Of a stretch of DNA of 64,000 bases, positions 22,501 through 30,714 are shown piece after piece. The position numbers were made by a program, and so were the translations under genes. The stretch comes from Phoronis australis (Eukaryota; Phoronida; Phoronidae). The notes below the pieces were generated by a model. It was given only the letters and a program-made list of their open reading frames with translations, was not told the origin of the DNA and searched no databases. Location of the stretch: NCBI GenBank assembly GCA_002633005.1, contig NMRA01000041.1, positions 62,001 to 126,000 of the forward strand. The letters run 5' to 3'. The stretch's first letter is position 1; each line of letters starts with the position of its first letter.

Positions 22501-25500
22501 CTCGCGAGACTGACTGACCTATGCCAACTGCGAAAATATCTGGCACGACACTGTCGCGGGCTAATTTCGCTTCACGTTCAGTGAGGTCCCTAGCATTTGA
22601 CATGCCATCAGTCACAACAATAGCAATATTAGGAGCCTCCTCTCTGTCGCCTCCACGTTTCGTATAAACATTTTCTCGTAAAATCTTTAATGCGCCCCCT
22701 GTGTTAGTCTTGCCTCCCATGTATGGAATATTGGCAATGGCATTCAGTGTTGCATTCATATTCGTTTTATTGCCCAGCGGTATTTCAATCCTGGCATCTG
22801 TTGCAAAAAGAATCAGTCCAATCTGGAATTTGTTTGGTGCGATGTTGAAAGCTCCGACGACACTTTTAATAAAGTTCTTTGCCAGTTCAAAGTTCCGGAT
22901 TGTTACACTGCCGGAGGCATCAAGAAGAAAAACCAAGTCAGCCGCTGCCTCACATTCTGAAGAAGGTGGCGTAATAGCTAAGGAAAGCAAACCAAACGTT
23001 GGTTATAGATTGGCATGGCTATTCTGAATGAGTAATATGCTAAAGTCTTCTTTAGGCATTTCTACAAGAGTCAACAACACTGCTTCAATCCTAAAACATA
23101 AGTTCTTCGCACGACACCTTCCTACGGCATATTTGTCGTCGCCCGGACGACAAAATGAATATATCTCGAGTGCGACAGTATAAGCCGTTGACAACGATAT
23201 AATTTTTTGTCGCCTGATCAGCGATACCATGCTTCAAGCGGTGCTGCACGGGGTTCCCAATCCAATGTGTTTTAATGCTGGTGCGCGAATCTCAGCTAGT
23301 GTGTGCCAATGTTTTCATCACAGCTGAGATATCAAATTCTAGTATGTAACAATGCAGTCACTCTTATCTAGATTACCTGTAGTGACGGAAAAACTGGTTG
23401 GTCTCCTAGTAGATGGCATCACTGTCACTTCCGTATCCGTGGTTGTGGTGAGCTTGTCTTCTACAGCCACTGCATGAAGGAAACACATCGCAGGCATATT
23501 TATCAACACGTGATTACAACAGAAGATTACCTACCCTAGCTAGTAGTTCTATTTTGTGTGCTGCGGGAGAATTTGAAACACATTCAACAAACCAGACGGC
23601 ATAACGGGTTAAAACCTAACGCCACTCTATTAGTCTCAGTAGGCCTACTACTGTATGCCCATGTTACTTATGAGTGGAAAAAGACAAATGTCATCAGATC
23701 ATGCAAGGCCGGGTTGATGCGTACTTCAGTAAGGTAACTGTAAGAATACCGGCCCGTCCTCGCTTCCATTGGTTAATGTCTTGCTGAAAGTTGAGGTTAT
23801 GTACACTGTACACTCCAGGACTTTATCGATAAGTTTGTGCATTTAGCCAACTATCAACAAAATAATAACCTTTCAATCGAGAAAATTATAATTTTAAAGC
23901 AGAAATTCAAGAGAATTATATTTTTAACTTGATAATGGTCTGCTGTTGATTAGATCACGTGACCTTATTTTTGGTAAAATTTAGCCAATAGAATGATGCA
24001 ATCATAGCAAGAAACAACATGGCCGCCCAGATTTCGCTTAATATAAACGGTTAAGATGAAATTTCAAAAACTCTGTCCCAGTTTGTTAAGTAATCATTTC
24101 GTTTCGTTTAATGCACCTTTTCAGTTTCACAAAAAGTCATAAAACACCTCGCGGATCAATTTAAAATCTGAATTACTAAAGGCGTTAAAGATTTAGAGAA
24201 CAATGCATAAAACATAGTAACTGAATTTTTCAAATGAATCCCTGTCAGCCAATTCTGATATATGCTGTTCCAAACCTTTGCAGGCTGCGTCTGCTATTTG
24301 GTCTACAATTCCAGTTAATGAGTTGAAGTCTTTGCTGCTGAAGAATCGACCAAACGGTGGATGTCCAACAATATTTACCAACTCTTGTATAAGAACAGAC
24401 TGGCCTATACCAATTGCGAAGATATTTGGCACAACGTTTTTACGGGCAATTTTTGCTTCTTGTTTAGTGGAGAGTTTGTCATTTGACACACCGTCAGTCA
24501 TCACAATGGCAATATTGAGAGCCCCTTCCCTGTCGCCTCCATGTTGTGTAAAACCTGTTTCCCGCAAAACCTTTAATGCGCCCCCAGTGTTAGTTGTTCC
24601 TCCTGTTTGCGATATATTGTTAATGGCTTTCAATGTTGCATCCATCGTTTCCTCACTGCCTAAGGGTATTTCGATTCTGACATGCGTTCCATACGTGATC
24701 AAGCCAATCTGGAATTTGTCACGGGCAATAGAGAAAGATCTGACGAGGCTTTTAATGAAGTTCTTTGCCAATTCAAAATCGTGCTTCTTTACACTGTCTG
24801 AGGCGTCCAAAACAAAAATCAAATCACCAGCTGCTTCACACCTTGGCGTTGGCGGAGTAATACCTAACCAAAAATACATGTTATGAGTAACATAAACATA
24901 GAAAAGCACATTTGAATTGCGTCTCTGAATGAAATAACTTGACAAAAGCTGAATTTGTACAACAGCATACTTCTTCGCACGATACAGTCTCGACTATCAA
25001 AGATATGTGCCCGTTAATTTGATGTCGTGACACTGTTTTACTAGTCACGCACTGGGTGTATTTTTCTGTAAAATATGTTAGCGCATATAAACTATGTTCT
25101 GCTGAGCTGGAAACATTCCGTTGAAGCAGAAAGACATTTCCTGGTAAAGCAAAGTCACCCACGTCAACGGAGCTCTGTATCGTGGTACCCGTGAACACCA
25201 ACTTACTTTTCTGAGTTTTAGGCTTCACTGCTTCTGTCGTCGCAACGGCCATTGTTGGTGTCGTCACCACATTACCAAGTGAGCCGTGAAGTGCCACTGC
25301 AATAGCAAACCAATCATTTCTTACCATGGAAGACGGAACTTTTTTACAGGCCGGGTGACGGCATACGTGTAAACAGTAAAAATCACCTTTGTTTCAGGGT
25401 TGTCTTTTACTGCAGAGTGTTAAGCCTTGTTTTGAGACGTTTCCAGTCACCCGGATAGGTAAACTCAATTAGGCAGTGAGACGAGTTTTTATGACCTCTA

Positions 25501-28500
25501 GAAAATACTTTTTGTGAGTACTTTTGAGGACAATTTATTTTTTATGTAAACAGCATAGCAGCTAGGACGTTATAGCACTGAAGCTACATCATAAATTAAA
25601 GTTATTAGGTTTCACCGAGCTGGCATCTGATGAGTGAAGTCGTGATTGTTTCAGCGCTCAGTACCCACAACTACAAGAGCGTTATTACAAGCATGTAGCA
25701 AGTCTTCATTAAATGGTGAAATATTCTATACTGTTCGCTCGATCAGCTGTTCTCTACATCAAAAATATTGGGGTACGCCGGGATTTCCTAACGACAAAGG
25801 AACAATTGACCTATCGCAAGCTCCGCCCACTTGCGAAATGTCGACAAACAAACATTAAGTTTTACCGGTAACATGTTGCTTGTCGGGTAAAATGGCGGCT
25901 TGGAAAGAATGCTGCGTTCTAATTGGTCTGTTAAACCATCACTCCAAATTCTGGCGATAGGTCAACTCATAGGCGGCAATATGTGCAATGATTTTGTACT
26001 AATATTTTAAAGTGATCATTTCAGGGCATAATTCAATATCGCTGTGTTTCTTGGCCTCTACTCCAAATACGTTCTGTCATTTCCATATCAGCTTTACATT
26101 AGAAAAAAATAAAAAATTGGTCTAAGAGGCTAGCGTTTTTTTTAAAGAACCATTGGAACCGTCCACAATTAAATCATTGTCATCGGCATATCGCACAAAG
26201 TGGATGACATATGTTTCCTACACCAATGTTAACAATTTCCCTATTCAGCCGCGCCATTAATACCATAATATCTGCACACATGAAGAGATACGGAGAGTTT
26301 GAATGACCCCCTGTCGGCACCCGCAGCTAATTCCACAGTATTCTGAAGTGAAATATATGCTGAATCGCGGAGAGACGAGAATTTGCATTTAGAAGACGAA
26401 ACCTAATTGGGAAAAAGTTCACTGCAATAGAATATAGGTGTTTTATGCAGGAAAATCCATTAAATTTAATCAAGGTCTTCTCGAAGTCGAAAAATACAAT
26501 AAGGCCTGGAACATATATTCTTCTATATTTTGCATTAAGTCATCAATTTTATCGTGTTCTCAACTGTGTATTTCCGCGTCTTTCATCTTTTTTGATTATC
26601 ATTCACAATTCAGCTAATTATCAACTTCAATCGTTAAACAAGACAGCCTAATACCATTTGATAACTAGTATTAAATAAAAAACATGGAGAGCCAGTTTGC
26701 AAGGTGTTTTCTTTGGTTTCGTTCCCTTCGACAGAAGAGAAATCGCGCCTTAATTTTGACTCACAGTTAAAAGGCCATTCATAAAGCGACACTGACAGGT
26801 CTTTCCAAAAAGTATAAAATTCAGCGGAGAAGCCATCTGGGCCTGGCGATTTATTGTTTTCTCTCTAATGGCAGAGCCTCATCAACAGAAACTGGCCTAT
26901 CCAACTTATTTTTAACCCAACTGTCACTTAATAAAACATTCAAATTAACGCCATCTAATTAATCACCTCTACTTTACTTTTATACAACAATTTGTGAAAA
27001 ATGCTTATTTGCAATAACAGTTGAAACTGGTCTGCAATTGTTTTTCCAATCGAGTCGATCAATTTTGTAATATTTTTTATAATAGAGTTTCTTTTTTAAA
27101 TTTGAAAAAATATTTTGATGACTTATCGCCATACTCAATCCATCTTTGTGTTTGCAACTGATGGCTCCTTGTCTGCCGACAACAATCGCGCTGAATGGGG
27201 CTACTACATCTTCTCAGACAATACCACTATTGCGGAAGGATCTGGATTCCACAGCATATACACCGTCAGCACTCGCATGGAATTTGAGGCCATTCAACGT
27301 ACTTTCGTCAGTCTCTCTGAGCTGGATCTGGCTCAAGGCATTGTCAGCTTTGCATTCGACTCTATGACTGCCCTGTCTGAGATATTCTCCAACAACCTGC
27401 CAACTTACTGGACCATTTTCCGTGCCAACCATCCATCCCGTGCTGTGGTGTGGACCTACATGTATGTGCCTGGTCATGCCGGCGTCCAAGTGAATAAAGG
27501 AGTGGGTCACTGGGGCATCTAACGGAAACAGCCCTCTCAATTTGCATGTCTCCGACATCAAGCTTTTGGCTAAGCACTCTTCCACCGTCAACATGAAACA
27601 GAGAGCGTCTATCTATGGCGACGGGACCCGCATCCTGAACTCTGGAATTTTATTTGCAACCTGTGCCTCAAGCTTGTCCAGTCGAATAACGAGGCGACTG
27701 AAAAAATAGACAACTAACAGGTAACATCAGTATTGGGAATTTGCGTCTCCTGCTGTCAAGACGGAAGTGTAATGAGAATACTTGTGCCACCGCACATCGT
27801 CTTTGACCCTGTCTGCCACACGTAAGTTTCAGGTAATTTTAATCCATCTTGTTTGGGTTCTAATCATTGCTCCTCTCATACCTTAACGAACAGGTGAACG
27901 TATCATGTTTCTAAACCTTTTATGCGCCTATCGGTCTTTCTTTTTCTGATTGAATTTATTCGTTTTATGGTAAGTATTGAGCAAGAGTATTTCAAAATAC
28001 AAAAAAATAAATTTGAATTCAGTTCATTATCTGAAATCTCCAAAACAAAGAATGCATCTCTACTTACAAATCATGGCCACATAATCTACTACGCTTTCCT
28101 TTATTACATTTCTAACCAACTCCACATACTGAGTGTCTTTGAGGAGGCGTGGAACGCGAAAACTCGTCAAAAACACCATCACGCAACGTCTAGTATAGAG
28201 TAATTCACTTTCTCCTGTGAGGAAATTTTTAGAAAAAAAACACGGGACGGGGGTGATGGCTGGTACATATGAAGGGTGACACCAATGAATGCCAACCGTC
28301 ACCATTAGTATTATCATCGTCGTCATCGTAATAAAAATCATTAAATATTGATGACGGAATCGATAAAAAGCAAAAGCGTGCACAACCTGGGTCACTCGAC
28401 AAGTAAGCAAGGAATGTTCAGTCGATAAAAAAACGGTCGTTGGAAAATCTCAAGAAAAGTCAGTCGTAGAGAAAAATAGATAAACTGTCGTGTAGCGCCT

Positions 28501-30679
28501 AGCGAGATCCACCCATGTCCCAAGAATTGTCGAACGACGCCGGAATTACGGCACGGCAAACAAAATTTTTGAAACAATAGTGATCACAGCGAGACCTTAC
28601 GTCTGATTTAAATTCAACGGTTCTCGAGATTGTATGAAATCACGTTTGGTAAGCAAAGGTCTAGTAAGTCGAACCAAAAATGTAAAAAATAACAAAGTAG
28701 TTATAAAATCCTTCATGTGCTAAATGATGGGTTAATTAGCTAAGTAGTCAACTAATTAACTTGTAACTTCAAATAAGTTATTGTGTAATGGTAACGCTAA
28801 AAGGAAATGGACCAGATAATTTTCCGTCCGTGAGTGTTGTACCCCTGTCGGCTGTCCCCTGCTAACATCTCATTTAATTCAAACGCTACGTTTAAATGTA
28901 AAACGAGGGAAATAAAAAACGTGCTTGTGGAAAAGTCAAAACTTTGATATCTTGTAAAGCTTGGCTTCGTATTTGTAACAGGTGACTTTCAATAATCACT
29001 CGCCGTGCAGCATTGAAATAAGTGTGGGGCTACAGCTGCCAACCCCCAACCCCCCTATGGTACGCCGCTCATGATACAACAAATAAAAACCCATCGCAGC
29101 GTTTTGACCAATTTTTATCTTATGTTTCACCAACTTTTCACGATTAATTCATTTCAGAATGGAAACACGTTAAAGAAGTTTCTGTCCTTGACATTTCAGT
29201 TTTGATCAGCTCATGTTTTATTACAGTGAAGACATGTTCACTAATGCGATAATTGCAATACACATAGGAGTTTCGTGATATCAAGGGAGCACGGCGACAA
29301 CATTTTCCCCGATTGATATAGAGAAAACTTGTCCGACTACAATAAACCACTGAACGGCAGCGTTTCCTCAGGATTACATTAAAAAGTGACGTCACCTGCA
29401 CGAATAACGATTGTGACCAATATCAAGTGGACAGGACCCGCACAACTTCGACGACCTACCAAAGAAGGGGTCTATCGCCGCTCAGGTCAGGTTAACAGTG
29501 ATGTCACTCAAAAATCTATCTCTGTTCTACAAAGACCGCCGCACTTGGTCGAAAATGTTAAAAGCGGTGCTTAAGTACACTCGAATTTTAACAAGTGAAC
29601 GTATCTGGATGAGTTTCCCAACAGTTGGATGAAACTATGGCGATTTTAGAACACATACCGAAAAGGCATTTTTATTAATCATTTGCTTAAATGTTTTGCA
29701 GCTAGTAAATGCCTCTTCGACATCTTTAAATAAACTAGTTCCAGGAAAAGGGAAGTAATTACCTTGACAAGTCTGTTTTGCTATTTTGTCCTCGACTTTC
29801 GACAAATCCTTAAAATTTGTCACTGCAGTCGCCCATTCGCTAGCCGGCTTATTGACCACTTTGTCAAGCTCATTGAGAACCAAAGACAATCCAATCCCAA
29901 TACCCATGATGTGGGCCACATTGATCTTCCGTGCAGTGTCTGCTTCAAGTACGGTTTCATCGCTTCTATCAGACACCCATCAGTAACCAATATGGCAATA
30001 TTTCGAGCGTCGACTCTGTCACCATGTTTTAGCTTGAACGCTTCCTCTCGCATAAGTTTCAACCTCCTACGTAAGCAGTGTTTCTGACGGCCANTTATGT
30101 CATCCACGCCATGAGTAGCATTTCACATACTGGTAAAGTTACTCGAGGTCTGGGTTCGAGTCCCACCAGGTCACACTGCTAAACCCTTGAGCCAGGTTTC
30201 TAGCTCCTCAGCTCGGTTTTAACCATATATGAATAAAGTATAAAAATAGTTTCAGGTGATCAGTGCAATGGGCCCACATGCGAGGCCTGCGCACGTCTGG
30301 TACAACGTGAGACCACTAGCAAGTGTTTTTTGTGTTACTAAATTTCTGTTTGTCTAAATATTGTGTGAAAAGTGGGATGGATGACATGACAGTTGGCTTC
30401 AAGCAGTAACTGCAGTTACTGGGTCCTCAGTAGCTCAGTGGTAAGAGCATTAGACCGGCAATGAAAAGACCTCTGTTTTTACCTAACTTAGGAAGGAATT
30501 CGTTGAGCATCCAGTTGGCACCTGCTAACTTTACCTGTTGTTCTCTGTTTCGTTCTCGTCCTCAGGCCTGTAGTCCTTGGTGTTGCAACTGTTCTTGTTG
30601 GTCTCTCTGTTGTTGAAACCACCGTTGTAGGAGTGGTTGTTTGCCTCATTGCTCTGGTTGTTGTTGTTGCTGCTGCTCT

Positions 30680-30714
<35 letters not shown>

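Noticed and set aside
22701-23027. 108-residue plus-strand open frame
   Set aside because: Antisense shadow of the VWA exon at 22390-22977.
24278-24886. 202-residue plus-strand open frame
   Set aside because: It is the exact antisense of the VWA exon at 24276-24863; its openness follows from the codon use of that exon.
30421-30475. Possible tRNA gene
   Set aside because: A good D-arm and A-box but no T-arm or acceptor closure; the T-arm-like piece at 30144 is on the wrong side. Called SINE debris instead.
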